Source of the DNA: Laetiporus sulphureus 93-53
Taxonomy: Eukaryota; Basidiomycota; Agaricomycetes; Polyporales; Laetiporaceae
Direction of reading: 5' to 3'
Assembly (NCBI RefSeq): GCF_001632365.1
Contig: NW_024468512.1
Span: 1,096,355-1,160,354 of the forward strand
Length of the DNA: 64,000 bases
Part shown: positions 11,542-24,476 of the stretch, piece by piece
How the letters are laid out: each line of letters starts with the position of its first letter
Numbering within the stretch: the first letter of the stretch is position 1
The notes under the pieces: model-generated
What the model was told of the DNA's origin: nothing
The model's database searches: none
The model's input: the letters and a program-made list of their open reading frames with translations, nothing else
Made by a program: the position numbers and the translations under genes

Positions 11542-13453
11542 ATGACTGGTCCGAATCTCCACCTTGATGATACTCTCGGATGTGTTCTTGTTGGCGCATT
11601 GCTTTCGGCTGTGTACGTATACCATTTGATTACCATTTATCATGCTAAGTGAGTCAAGACAGGCTATATGGTTGTGCCTGCTCTCAAAGCATTTTCTATC
11701 TTTGGAACTACAGGAACGACAAGATCTCCATAAAATGTCTCGTAAGTCAACGTGGCTGCTGTGGAACTTTAATTGATGATCCATCACCCTCGCCCATGTT
11801 GCCGTATCATCTAACAGGTCGCAATCTTGTGGTCAGCATGCACTAACTGTTGTCACAGCCCACCTGGCTGAATTCACGTCATTAGGCTGCTGGACACTGC
11901 ACAGAATATGATAAGCTGCCAGGTGACGCTAGTCTGCATTCAGATTATGAGATTCGTAACTGATGTCATATGCAGAGTATCTGGTATTATTTTGTGCAAA
12001 ATCGCGGAGATATTATCGGGATCATGAGCTTAGTTCCGTGAGTGATCATGCAGATGCATATTCATCGTATGTAATGTGACAATCTCACATACTACCAACA
12101 GCACTTTTGGAGTACGTCTCCTTAGCCCATACTTCTCATGAGCTGCTAAAGCGGTTCATCAGGCATGGCAGCTTGTTCTCGTAGGTGGCGCCTTGTAATC
12201 GCGTCAGCATATATTTGACCTTCGGAACCAGTCCATGACTGAATTGGCCGTGCATTGGTAATTAGCTGTCCTCGTTTCATAGTTGTCAATGCTCACGTCG
12301 TACAATTACAGCTTCTTCATATCCAACATCTGGCGACGTAAGAGTTCGCTTATATGGTATGGTAATGGTTGTGAATTTTCCCGCAGTCATGACCAACAAG
12401 TGGATTCGGATCCCATTGACCATGGCTGTGGTATGCTTTTCATTGGCGAATGACAATATAGTATCGACTCACGACGGGGGCTTTACAGGCTTCTCTCTGT
12501 CTTACATCATTCAGTATGTATTCTCGGACTATACTGTACTCATGTGTCGATTTGCGGCGTTTCACAGTCATGAACATATGTCAGTGTCCAATCCTCGCAG
12601 TAAATTCTGTGAAATAATTGTTGCGCATATCTGATACAAGCAGTGCTCGTCCGAAAAAGGTACGCCTACTCCTGCTTAGTGGAACAACCGAAACACTCAT
12701 GCAGCAATTTTCTGCATTCAGGTGGAACATGCACTACATGGCAGAGTTGGAGGCAGAAGTCAAGGTAATTGTCTACATGCAGTGTGCTAAGGCCCTTGCT
12801 TCCATCTTCATTCAGGTTAACACATTTGCGAACCTGGCAAGCACGCTCGCTTCGGATACGGTTATCTCAGTGAGCCTCGCATACATATTACACAGGAGCC
12901 GCACTGGCTTTAGGCGGTAAGTCGATCAAGGATAGTTGATTTTGATGAATGAGCCCGACTATCATCCGCGCAGTACCGAATCTATAATTACCAAGCTCGT
13001 TATCTATTCAGCAAACCGTGGCGTTATCATTTTGTGAGTATTCCTAGGCGATGTGTCGTGTGCTGCACATTGAGCTAGTCCTAGCATTGTACAGTTGTTC
13101 GTCCTGGTGGCGGTATGATTGCTTCCTCGTCGAAATGAAATCAGGTCGTCTCATGCTTTTTCAGTACTTTTGGGTGCAGGATAATCGTCTCGTAGTCATG
13201 ATATTGTACATGCCTCTGGGGGATGGTATGTCTGACATTACCATCACCATGTCACTTATCGCCTCGCTCACGATCCTTTGCAGTCTATACCAACACCTCC
13301 CTCGCTATGTGCGTGCTTGAAACCATTTTGTTGAGAATAGAGCACGCGATTTGACCGATTTCTTGCAGATTGAACGCACGCCGCCACGTAACAGCAAGCA
13401 GCTATGCTTTATCTGAGATCGGCCGCTCGATCGAGATGCCGACGGAAGATTAG
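11542..13453 (+). CDS. DUF6534-like integral membrane protein
   Basis: An intron-dense gene of the basidiomycete-expanded DUF6534 family of multi-pass membrane proteins of unknown role. The start at 11542 gives MTGPNLHLDDTLGCVLVGA, matching the usual family opening of a short tail, LDDTLGA and a first helix. Splicing yields LYGCACSQSIFYLWNYRND, then LVAILWLLDTAQN, YYFVQNRGDIIG and SFFISNIWRR. The best-conserved block follows: SDTVISVSLAYILHRSRTGF then TESIITKLVIYSANRG. The C-terminal exon reads NARRHVTASSYALSEIGR and stops at 13453. At least ten introns are needed, and some short exons in the 12.1-12.7 kb stretch are uncertain. Weak conservation of several helices leaves open a recent pseudogene. 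Confidence 0.68.
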
Positions 13454-14077
13454 AGTGCCGTATTCGTCTTATGATCGCTGCCCAGGTGTGTTGCGCCTGT
13501 TGCTGCTAGGGACACAATCCCTGGGCCCCTAATCGTCTGCATGACTGTTTAACAGTTCCGACCAGTTCCTTAAGGAGCAGCTAGGACGAATACTAATCAG
13601 CCTAGCACAGAATCGAAGAATCGACGAAGATATCAAACAGCTTAGCAAGCTGTTCGCGCTTTCTGAACGAGTCATGGAATCACACTATGTACACGGGAGC
13701 ATGCTTATATATCGCAAATGATGTACTGAAAATCAGTGATCAGCAGTGAGATCTTGAGACCTGAGGCCGTGCTATACGTTCCTGGGCCGCTTGCCATAGA
13801 CAGTCACGGAGTCACGACCAGTCACACCCAGTCACAGCAAGTAACGTCCACTTGGGGTGTCCGCACTGTGTCCGCACGCCCGGGTCCGAATTACCGGAAA
13901 GGATGTCGCAAATCGCGTGAGAAGTTATTAATCAGAGAATAGTGGATAAGTTACAATTACACACGAAAGGTAGAAAGTTACAGAGCAAGTAAAATCAGTA
14001 CAGTGGAGTAGTAAAGGGAGTATGTTACAGGTACAACGAGAATTCGAACACGGGCAGAAAGATAAGTGAACGAAAGA
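13454..14077. other. Intergenic region with an AGTCAC-rich stretch
   Basis: No complete gene is seen. A short open stretch near 13560-13715 (LKEQLGRILISLAQNRRID) is not linked to anything. Around 13800-13845 the motif AGTCAC recurs irregularly about four times at short intervals. The rest appears unstructured. Confidence 0.3.
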
Positions 14078-15148
14078 TTAGATGTAGGCGTCATCCTCGA
14101 TGCCGAAGTCCTCGTTGATCGCTGTTTCGGGTCCCTCAATGAGTTTCGCCACGGCGAACAGTTCGAGCTGTGTGCGCCAGTACTTCCATCCACCGTCGTA
14201 TACAGCATCACCAGGTTGCATTGCATTTATTTGAAACGCGTGATGGTGCACTCGAGCATGACGAGGTCGTTTTCGTTGATGTAGGATGCGGGATAGTGTT
14301 CCATGGTCGCGCGAGCATCAAAGGATGTGCGACCGTCGAAGCAACTACTGAACTGGACAGCCTAGTATAAGAGTCAGCGTTGATCGCTGACAAGGTGATG
14401 CGGGTGAACTTACAGTGGGCTGTTGATTCCCCTTGACTTTGTGCCCCTGGTAGTGGTTTGCCCATAAGCCGCTATCGTGGTCTTCATCACCTTTCACTGT
14501 GGAAGAGGGGGTTACAATGCGTCAATGATGAGAGGAGAGGACGTACTGATGGACGCGAGCTCGCACAGCAACTTGGCGAGCTTTGCGGAGTCCCCGTCGT
14601 GGATGGAATTGAGTTGCACACCGACACGGTCCTCGGTTCGCCGCCTGAGTGGATGAAGAAGGCGCGCTTGACCTCCTGTCACCCAAAGTATGAGGGAGCG
14701 TTGTCGCCTACGCAGAGGGTTCGATTGCTCCTGCGGTTGGAGTCTTTGCATGTCCACGTGGTGTGCAGAGCTGGAAGGGCCGCGACCGAGTACCGATGAA
14801 TCGACTGGTCGGCATGGTGGAGAAAGGAGGGAATACGTCTGTAGGTAAGATCGTTAGATCGGTTGAGAAAGACGAGTTGATCGGTGGGCGTACGTTCGGA
14901 GCATTGCGCGGCCAGTGCGCGTTGCAGTGGCTTTCCCACGTCCCGAGGTCAGGTATATTGGGGGAGCGAGGAGTGGCTGATGTACCCGAGAGCGGTGTTG
15001 AGTTAACATAGTCGTCGACACCAGTGCTGTTCGTGTCGTCGTCAGCGTGATCAGACGAAGCAGGGGAGTAGCGTAGCTGGGACGTAGGAATGGGGAGGAC
15101 TGGATTGTTATCCGCTGTTGCGTGAGCGTCGCGGTCGGCGAACAGCAA
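14078..15148 (-). pseudogene. Unrecognised spliced gene, apparently frameshifted
   Basis: Minus-strand segments form a partly coherent protein. In order there is VQLNSIHDGDSAKLAKLLCE (about 14655-14580), then GDEDHDSGLWANHYQGHKVK, VQFSSCFDGRTSFDARATM, NENDLVMLECTITRFK, and finally AVYDGGWKYWRTQLELF with an acidic end stopping at 14078. The last two blocks lie in different frames: a TAA follows ITRFK near 14230, and no GT-AG intron bridges the gap cleanly, so one base appears to have been gained or lost. The proline/serine-rich upstream frame to 15148 may be the N-terminus. The style resembles repeat-associated hypothetical proteins of Agaricomycetes, but I cannot name the family. Confidence 0.35.
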
Positions 15149-16473
15149 CTCCGTTGGACGGACATGGGGCGCATTCTACAGGCACAGACATGTGGGCGAT
15201 ACGACAGCTCTCCACAGAGACAACAAGGTGGCAGGCGAGGATCGGCCTAGTAACAGACTGACGAGCGTACGGAGCAGAGCAGCGCGCGAACCTCGAACGA
15301 CAGGGGCAGGCGCTGAAAACGCCACAACGTCCAGCCACAGGCGTGTGAAAAAAAGGTTTCCAAGCTGTGATGCGCTTATGTACAGTCATCAACCGGTAAA
15401 TGAGACGCTCAAATATGTTTAAGACTCTAGCAGGAGATTTTCCGTATAGTAATGAGATCGGACCTCACCCATAATTCATACAGTACAGAAACATTATTTC
15501 TATGTAGTTTTGACTCTTATCGAGTGTGAACAGAGGGCATGGGGAGCAGATCAGTGTCGCAGTCCTTATCAATCTAAATTCGCTCCTTCAGACATGGTCA
15601 CATCACGCTTCTTCCTACCATATTTGGAAACAAATAATCAACGTGTCTCACTCACATTTTCATCACAATCGTCCTCAGTATCACTTTATCTGAACCAAGG
15701 CCTTTAAATTTTGGCTTCATACATGCTGGCTTTCAATGTTCTTACTTAGTCTTATTGAGTTCTGCCTCCCAATTCAGACTTCTTGACTGTAAGGTCTAAC
15801 TCAGCCCTCTGCCAAATATGGAAATAGCGTGACGTAACAGGGGGCCGCCATGTCTCATCTCATATGCACTGTCATGCTTGTTCCGTCTGTCTATCACTTG
15901 TTTCCTTGTGTATCACTCTCAAAATCAGGGGAACATGTAGCTAATAAGCCAAGCTTTAATATGAGATTGATAGTTGGTAGTGAGATGCAGATACAGAAGT
16001 ATAAAAAATCATAGATGGTGAGATTTCAGTTTCACACCCATGTAAATGTCGAAAAGATTGAAAGCTGGTGAACCCATTGCTCAGCATATTACCCTGATTT
16101 TTTGGTGAAGAGTAGCATAGACAACATAATAATATCCATGCCAAAGCAGAAGGCAGAAGGAAGCGATTTGGGGGAGCTAGGCAACTTTGTCTCATTGACC
16201 GGGGGTGTCTCATTGACCGGTTGATGACTGTAATCGCCCACTGCGCGAGGTCATTCGGAACTTTTTTCCGCACAAATTGTGAACTCCTCAGACACATACA
16301 TTACTGGAAGTACCTAGCGCACCGTTCTTTACAGAGCTCTACACCAAGCGTCATCATCACCTTAATAATCTGCAAAGAAACGCATGGGATAAGGCACGAC
16401 AGCTCGTCAATCATGATCCAAAGGCAACCTCCAATACTCGCCACCCCTTCCTCAGCATCGCCTCTTCCCATAA
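15149..16473. other. AT-rich intergenic region
   Basis: About 1.3 kb with only short open frames on either strand. It lies downstream of TEL2 and upstream of the broken gene. I see no gene, repeat or mobile element. Confidence 0.4.
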
Positions 16474-19400
16474 TCACAACGATCCGAGATCTATCATAGA
16501 CCGCCCCCACCTGGAGCTGAGCTCATCCACCTTCAGCGCCACGCCCGCTGCCGATCTCTTCAGCATGGCCTCGTGCAGCCCACCTCCTCCAAGCACCCGC
16601 GTCCCTCGTCTCAGTTTCATGAGAATCGTCCCAGCCCATTCTCCCGCGCCCAATAACAGCGCGGTGTGCTCCAGCCCCAGCGAGCGTCCGCCGTCGAGGT
16701 CAAGCGCTCCATCGAGCACGATCAGCGCGAGCTGCAATGCGCACGTCAGGATGGCTGCCTCTTTGCCTACTTCTTTCGGTTCTGCAGTGTCTCCAGGCCG
16801 GTCACTCGCCCCACTTGGAACATCGTCTTGCATGTCCTCGTCATCAGCGATCTCTGACAACGAGATGGGTCGGGTACCGAGGGTAACCGCCAGTTCCAGT
16901 GCGTCGGGAGCAATGATAGCCAGCCACTCTCTTGCGTTCCTAGCCGCGTGCACTAGCAGCGCGAGGGTAGACAGGAATCTCGTCATGACCTTTGCGTTGA
17001 GGACGAGGCCTGTTCCTGCCCCGCGATAGCGATGCAGCGTAGGTTGGTGCGCCGTTAGAGCCTCGCGGGCGTGCTCATCCCGTAGGAACAGCCAGAAGTG
17101 GTTGATCAGCGGGCATATGAAGTACTCCGCCGCGACTTCAGTGAACGTCGTCCGTTTTGGCTGTGCGGTTTGTGGTGTCAGACGCGACATAGCGGATCTG
17201 CTTGACGGAAGCTCTGTCACTTTGTCAGGCTGACGGAGACGCAACTGCCGCTCGCGAACGATCGCGGCCAGCTTTTCAGCCGTCGGCTCTGCACCTTTGT
17301 CGATGGCCTTGCGGCTCAGATCGTCGACGAAGAGCTGTACAGCATTGTTCGCGTTGTGCTTGTCATCCGCCGTAATATACTTCTTGTGTAGAGCAGCCGG
17401 GAGGCGCTTGCTGGGGAACGAGACGCGATCTCCAGCAAGTGGAGAGACCACACTCGGGATGGAAATGGACGCGAGCTCACCTGCACCCAGCGCGAGTGCA
17501 TTGAGAGCGGCGTCTCGTTGGGAAACGGAATACTGGTTTCTGAAGAGTTCCTCGATGAGAGCGCTGTATTGGACGGGGTCGTATCAGTAATAAATCCGCC
17601 GCATCGGTCATATGCAACTCACGGAGCGGCTTTGCGAGGGCAGCAGGCAACCAGAGCATTCAGCGCCGCCTGACGTTTCTTCTCAAAATCATCGATATCA
17701 TAGTTGTCCTGTAAACCAAGGAACCCGTGCACGAGGGTGATAGCAGTCTCCTCTTTTGACAAGATCGTATTCAATCAGGCATATTCCCTGTAGCACTAGC
17801 AAAGCACTCACCAAGCTCAGTGCCGTATGCCCTCTTTCTCCTGATCAGCTCCTCTGCCACATCAAGCGCGACCTCAATCTTCTGCACCTCAAACTCCTCC
17901 TCCTCGGACTTTACGCCCGATGTACCGCGGACCATCTCCCCGAGCTGAGCGAGGTACACGGGCCGCGGCACCTTCTTCTGCCCCACGCGGAGCGTAGGGT
18001 CCTTCTCGATCTCCTCGAGCTCAGAAGGAGTCGGAGACGGGGACCGAAAAGAGTGCGGAGGCGAGGCGTATCCGGTCAGCGAGTCGTCCGAGTCATAGCC
18101 TGTCTCCTGCACAGTAACCTTCTTTGGCACATTCCCGTGCGAGTTCGTTTGCTCAGCTGCTGGCGCGGTCGCCGATTTCGTCCCTTCTTCGGACTCATCC
18201 TCTTGGTTAGATATGGCATCCATTTCCGCGTCCGCATCGCATCCCTCCGTGAGCACGCGGAGCTGCCTGCACCAGTCCTTGCCGTCTTCGTCCCCCTCCC
18301 AGTCACGGAAGTCTAGCTTCTTCCCAGCACCGCGTGCGACCTCCTCCGCGACCAGCATCCCGCAGCGGCGCACCGTCGCGTCGAGGTGCGCGATGTACGT
18401 GGAGATGCTGGTGAGGAATGGCGGCGAGTGCGCCAGCGCCTGATAGGCCGAGGGAGAGCCTGATTCATTCGGCCCGAAGGAGGAGAGGATAAGCAAGAGG
18501 AGCGAGGTGAGATCTGCGCATGCGTCGATATTAGATCCTACCGTAGGGCATGGGCAGTTACGTACATCGATGTCGCGAGAGGAGGGAATGCCTGATCTGG
18601 TCCGGGTTGGCCCACACGTCCACGACTTTGAAGAGCACTACTTCCAGATCTGTGCTATGATCGTAAGCCAACGAACATCGATGCCGAGGAGCACACTACC
18701 TTCTCTATCTCGGGCACCGCTCTCGGCTCCCGCGGCCCAGCACGCGAATATCCGTGCATGCCCCTCGCCCCACTCCCTGCCGAGCGCCACCGCGGAGAAG
18801 GCATCGAGTAGCTCGCTGTTGTCTTTGGTGAGCTTACCCAGCAGGTCTCTCAGCAGCTGCGCCTCGCGTTTCACCAATGCGCGCTTCGGTTCTGTGGGAT
18901 CCAAGGGTGGTTGGATGTCCTCGAGGGCAGAGCAGAGAGATGTTATGATGGAATGCAGAGTGAGGCTGGACGGAAGCGACGAAAGCAACTTGCGCCAGAA
19001 AGCGGGGTAGGACGGATCTGACGAGACGCGCTCGCGCAACTTTGGCAGCGTGGCTTTGAAGAAGGAGGGTTGCGATGGCGATGTGGGCCTGGAAGGAGGG
19101 AAGATGCCAATATTGACGAGCTTGTTGAGCAGGTAGATCACAGAGCTTACGTTGTCTCATATCGTGAGCGGGTCAGGCAGACGTCGCGTGAGACAAAAGA
19201 GAGACACACACCTCCGGATGGGTTCGAGCATAATGCTGCGATGAGAGACTCGCTCCGCACGCTCAAATTCCTGACATACGTGCCATATTCGAGTTCTGGA
19301 GGGATTGCACCTTGGGCTCCGAGCACATTTGCGACTTTTCCTGGGAGTGCCGCGACGTTCCGCACGCAGTCTTCCCAGGTGATCTGTTGCTTTCCAGAGC

Positions 19401-19875
19401 CGGCCTTGTCGCGACCTGCATAGACAACTGTATGTAACACATCTATGGGATACGCTCTAGACAGTCGTACAAGGAGCCGTACGGAGGGTTCATGTACTGG
19501 CGAGGAGAGTAAGGTCGAGTATGCAAGCACGGCAACTTGTCCCGCAGCTGGAATACCGAACGACATGGCATCAGGGCAGAAATATTGCTCGACCAAGGCA
19601 AATGCGTCTTCTTGCACAAGCACCTGCTCCCAGGTCGGGACTACATGTTCCAATAGGGCTCTCTGCAGCAGCGGAACGTGCCGAATAATATTGAAGCTCT
19701 CCTTGGGCAAAGGAGACACATCATATCTTCTGAAGCGTGGTGGTAGCAGACTTAAGCATGCTAGAGGAGCGGCAAGCAGTTGAAGGAGAGCAGTCGAGTC
19801 CGGGATTGGTGACTGCAGGCGAGCGATCACGTCCCTGATCTGCGCAAGTGTCGCATCTGCATACTCAGCAGACAT
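16474..19875 (-). CDS. TEL2: Telomere length regulation protein Tel2 (TTT complex)
   Basis: Tel2/TELO2 is the scaffold of the Tel2-Tti1-Tti2 co-chaperone that matures PIKK kinases (Mec1/ATR, Tel1/ATM, TOR) with Hsp90. The start at 19875 gives MSAEYADATLAQIRDVIARL. The N-terminal half is an all-helical repeat-like region (exons 19875-18640). A low-complexity acidic linker (GYDSDDSLTGYASPP) precedes the conserved C-terminal Telomere_reg-2 region, which reads TAITLVHGFLGLQDNYDID, FEKKRQAALNALVACCP and QRDAALNALALGAGELAS. Near the end is FICPLINHFWLFLRDE, typical of Tel2. About six introns are needed, and the protein of roughly 1,000 residues has the usual family size. The SD-rich linker resembles the CK2-phosphorylated segment that binds the R2TP complex in other Tel2 proteins; that part is inference. 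Confidence 0.85.
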
Positions 19876-20744
19876 GCTCTAGTAGAATTTATGCTTATGG
19901 ATCACAGCAAAGGAACGAGATTGCGCAAGACGACAGTGAGCGTTCAGCCACAAAGTCAAGGGCCGACTTGCGAGACGCCCGCGTTGGATACAAGCGCCGG
20001 ATGCGTCTTTTGGTAGTCACATTCGTACGGAGCATGCCCTATCATTTCCAGCGACTGTTTCTGGCCTTGGATAGTTCAAAATTGTTCAACAACCATAAAC
20101 ACATGCATATGAGAATTTTTTAGTGACGAAACAAGTGAAAACACATAACACCCTGCCTTGGAAAAGTATTAAAAAACATTACGTAATATTTCTATATTTG
20201 GGTCACATATGACCATGTATGGTATATTGTTCAACAACCATACACAGCATGCATATGAGGATTTTTTAGTGACGAAACAAGTGAAAACACATAAAGCCCT
20301 GCCTCGGAAAAGTATGAAGAAACATTATGTAATATTTCTATATTCGGGTCACAGATGACCATGTATGGTAATTTAATGATGCAGGAATTTTGACCACATT
20401 TACATGCATGAAGCTTTGCGCGGTGACTGGGCAAGTCTGAAGGAGCATACAACGTTGAGGTATATCCGAGTTGGTTTTGCCCTCGAATTACGGGAGCGGT
20501 CATGCACAACGTTGCAGGCTACTTGAGGTTGGCGCCCTCAAACCGGACAACTATGCATCCTGCACTGCGTGAATCCGTGAATCCAGAACACGCCGATAGA
20601 TCTCAGACAGGAGCAGTGCGCGCAGGAGCAAACAGGGTGGTCACAGCAACCGCCAAAGCAGCCATTCAATCGCAACAACTGCCACAGCATTGTGCGGAAC
20701 AATCATACAAAGCGAAGCATCTCCCAGAGCGCATACAGCTGAGC
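19876..20744. other. Intergenic region containing a tandem repeat and the left end of the inverted duplication
   Basis: It separates the TEL2 start from the stop of the left copy of the large unknown gene. It contains the 145-bp tandem repeat listed separately, and from about 20605 it matches the right arm. No gene is seen. Confidence 0.45.
20081..20369 (+). repeat. Two-copy 145-bp tandem repeat
   Basis: ATTGTTCAACAACCATA begins at 20081 and again at 20226. The units run on with CATATGAGNATTTTTTAGTG, a CCCTGCC box, AATATTTCTATATT and CATGTATGGTA, differing at scattered positions. The unit is AT-rich, carries no meaningful frame, and is not seen elsewhere in the window. Confidence 0.9.
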
Positions 20745-23700
20745 TCATGCCACCACTTCACTTGCAGGCATCCGAAAAAACATGGGGTCCTGAAAGTCCT
20801 CCACGTCACCCTCCTCGCCCTTCTCCACGTGCATGTCGTATGTCATAGTCGTCGCCGTGTAGGTCCTGCTGGCATTTGCATGGCCATTGGCATGACCGTT
20901 AGTGTATGACTCGTCCTCGCTGTTCAGTGCGGTCTGTACTACTTCCTTGACCTTCTGAAGGACTGCATAGTGCCATCAAGAAGTTATGTTGGGATCGATA
21001 CAAGGACGTAAAATAAACTCACATGATGGCCGGTCCACGGCCGGGCGTCCCGTCCTTCCTAGGCTTCCTTGCACACCAGAATTCCTCCCGACCTGCTGAC
21101 CATGTGGGCGCAGCTCGAAGATGACATCGCCCTTCGTGGTGAAGACCGGGCTCGCGAGACAATACGCCTGCGCGCCCTGGTAGCCGTACTGCCAGATGCC
21201 CTCGAACATCTTGAGCTCATCGACGACCGCCTTAAGATCGACAACGTTCGGCAGGTTTGCGTACAGGTTCGTCTGCAGATCGGTGAACATCTCCGAGGCG
21301 GAGCCGCCTTCGTACTGCGTCGACTCGATGGTAGGCTTGAGAGATCCGGCGAGCTTGACCTTAATGCCGTCGACATCGGTGTGCATGCAGAGGAGGGCAT
21401 CCCACCTCGCGCTGGACTTGGCGCTGAGGGACAAATGTCATGTGGGCGAGGGAATCATGAATTTAACTAAAGGTACGCACCTTCCGTGCTTCGCACCAGA
21501 ACTGAACGACATCTTGAGTTCAACCTCACCCCAGATCCTGATCTCCATCGACCTGCCCCTGGCAGCCGAGGGTAGCTCGACGAAGTTGCGCGTGGAGCCT
21601 GCGTCAAAGTCAGACCGGCCTAACAACTTAATAAGTCAGGTCACTCACAGGAAACTGCGTATGTGCCGTTGGGCACCTCGCCGCCTTCATGCTCGTACTT
21701 CCAGCCGTCGCGGAACTGCCATATGTACCGCATGTATCCATCCGCCTCCGAATCGAGCTGCCACTTGCACACCTGCTTCTTCTTGTACGTGTGCAGTGCC
21801 CAGGTCGTGAGGTCTAGCTTCCAGACTCCCTCTTCCACCCCAGTAAACACAGGGATGATCGTGGTCAGAGCGTTGACATTGGTGAGGAGCTGGAGGAGAC
21901 GCTCCTCCATGAATGCCTTGCGGGAGAGGCACACCGTGCCGTAGGAGGCGCCCTTCGAGACGCGGACGACCCAGTTGGTGGAGAAGTCGAGGCGCTCCTG
22001 CGGCAGCGGGCGGCCCTTGGTCATCCCGAGGACGACGATGATCGGTTCGGTGACATAGGAGTGCTGAGCCCAGTTGTGGCGGTGGATGACCTCTTTCGAG
22101 TAGACGTGGAACGACACGCTCGTCAACGCAAAGGACGGGATGTCGAGGCCATGCTTCCAGACGGGAACGGTATGCAGGATGTTGAGGCCGCCGTGCGCCA
22201 AGTAGGGGAAGTAGTAGCGGCCGATGTAGTGTACAACTGCCTGGACCTTGTCAATCGGGTGATGGTCATGCGAGTGGAAGAGGCCCTCGAACGTGGAGAA
22301 CTCGTGCAAGAACTCCGCATCTATTCAATGAACATCAGTCTTAGGACATCCAGGAATATTAGATGGATAAACGTACTGCGTAAATTGAGATAGAGATGCT
22401 CGAGGTGGCGGTCGGTGTGCTTGCCGTGTGCCTTGTAGACGTGGGTTTCCTTGAATCTCGAATGCCACGTCTCGTGGACATCTAGCTCTGCATGAGTGCA
22501 CTTCTTGAGGTCAACCTCGAAGGCGAGACGCCACCCATCGAAATGGTAGGTCTCGCTCCTGCAGTGGTACAAATCAGGCATAAAACGAAAAGAAAACGGT
22601 TGCATACATACTCTTTCCAAGGCATCCAGTTCTTGAGAATCTTCAGGTCGCCCTCCTGCATGTCGATCCAAACGATAGCTCGGCCGTTACTCAAAAGACG
22701 CAAAGTCAAAGGCCGGAAAGTAGCCGAGAAGTAGCTCTCGTGTGACCACTTCGCCAGCGCGGAAGTATGCTCCTCGCTCTTGGTGATCTGGGCCAGATCC
22801 CACAGCGCGACAAAGTTGGCGTTGACCGAGGACTGGGAAATCGCAACGATCTGGTCGAACCCATACATCTCGGAGCGCGTCACCATCTCCTTCCATTCGA
22901 TGATTCTCGCGCTCTCTGTGTCCTCTGTAACGGTCCACTCCTCGACCTCCTCCTCAGATTCCGACGAGTCCTCGAAGAAGCGGTGGGTGTGGGTAGCGAC
23001 CCAGCGGGTATCGTGGTGATAGATGACGTGGAAGTCGACGCTCTCGAGGACATCAAGATAGCTGGAGGTGAAGAACTCAACGAGGCGGGTACAGAAATTT
23101 AACGCGAGCTCGTCGTTTCTGTCGATGCCGGTGAACGTGCACCACTGGTGGTATGGACGAGCGGCTGCGCAAGAATCGTCAACAAAAACAATGGTGATAA
23201 TGTGCTAATGGGCTCACTGGAGAGGTCTAGCTTGCAGCGGGTAACGTACCCGTCGAACTCATCGATCACATCGACCAAGACAGCAATTTCCCAGTCAGAG
23301 TATTGTTGACGAGGAGCGCTACATGGTCACCTTGAGTTAGGTCGCACCGTGCATCGATTGAATGCAGGACTTACACCTCGAAGTTAACGCCGTCGTAGAA
23401 GAAGACCTCGTCAATTCTGAAGTAGACGACGGCCTCACGGGAGCAAATCGCTTTGACACGGGGCGCGCCAAGCCTGACATGGAAGTGGACCTCCGAATCC
23501 GCGTGCATAGTCCAGTGGCTGCGGAACTCGGCGAGACACGTGTCCTTCCAGTCAGCAGCGCCGCCTTCAGCACCGACAAGCATCGCAGCTTTCAACCAGA
23601 CCGACGAAAGATACGTGTTGATCTTGTCAATGCTGACGCCGCAGATCTCGTCAATATCGAGCACTTGTGAGCCCATGAGCGAGTAGTCGATGGTCAACTT

Positions 23701-24476
23701 GTACCTATCGTCGTCGAAGTCTGGCAGCGAGAAGAGGACGTGGTAGCGCGCCTGCTGTAGGAATGAAAGATACTGCGAGAGGTAGAACACGAGAGCATCG
23801 CGACCGACGATCACGGCAGGGTTGGCGGAGATAAGTTCGGCCTCTGTTGAAGGGAGCCATAAATGACCTGAATAACGTCAAGACAATGATCACATACTCT
23901 GCAGGTTGAGCACGATGAGTTCAATGAGATTTTGACCGTTTCCGATTTTCGTATCCTTGCCTTTGAGACAGCGAGTGTCGAAGGGGACGCGGAATGAAAC
24001 TTCTAATTCTGAAAGGGACTGCATGCGATCCCTGAAATGCAAGCGTCAGAGGACGAGGCGAGAACATGTGCGCTAGTCATAATCACTTCTCCGAGTACGT
24101 CATTGATGACGATCTGGTATAATCAAGGCGGTAATAGCCTTTAGAGATCTTGAGACGCAAGATGGCGTCGTGGTTGCAGATGAACTCCAAGAGCGGTTTG
24201 TCGAAGTTGGCTTGGAATAGCGTCTGGCGTCCCTTGGTGTTGGGGTCGACGAACGCGTACTCAGCGAGAGCATGTGAGTACTCTGCGTGACAAACCCAGA
24301 ATTCGTCAATACCTATTGCGCAATGAGCAGAAAGTAAGACACGCACTGTACTCCTCAGCGGGCTTGTTTGCGTAGTTGTGGTGCTTGATACATTCGACCG
24401 CATTTTCGTAGAGGGAGGTCAACTGTGCATTCATGTAATGCACTGCCTGAGGAGCGCAGTTCTCGCCAACACACAT
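20745..24476 (-). CDS. Large protein of unknown function, left copy
   Basis: A spliced gene with roughly ten introns encodes a predicted protein of about 1,050 residues, starting MCVGENCAPQAVHYMNAQL. No signal peptide or membrane segment is evident. Recognisable blocks include RQTLFQANFDKPLLEFICNH, VSFRVPFDTRCLKGKD, YLSQYLSFLQQARYHVLFSL, an acidic linker (EDSSESEEEVEEW), FEGLFHSHDHHPIDKVQAVV, a Trp-rich segment (WKLDLTTWALHTYKKKQVCK) and a Cys-poor C-terminus ending SEVVA at 20745. Every exon is open, so the copy looks functional. I recognise no catalytic motif; the His-rich SHDHH stretch is suggestive but not diagnostic. The mirror-image twin at 31444-35177 differs at only a few percent of residues. 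An alternative reading is a basidiomycete-specific structural or secondary-metabolism protein, but nothing here decides that. Confidence 0.8.

Noticed and set aside
13795..13850. Recurrent AGTCAC motif as a CRISPR or transposon end
   Set aside because: Spacing is irregular and short, with no unique spacers, inverted ends or target-site duplication.
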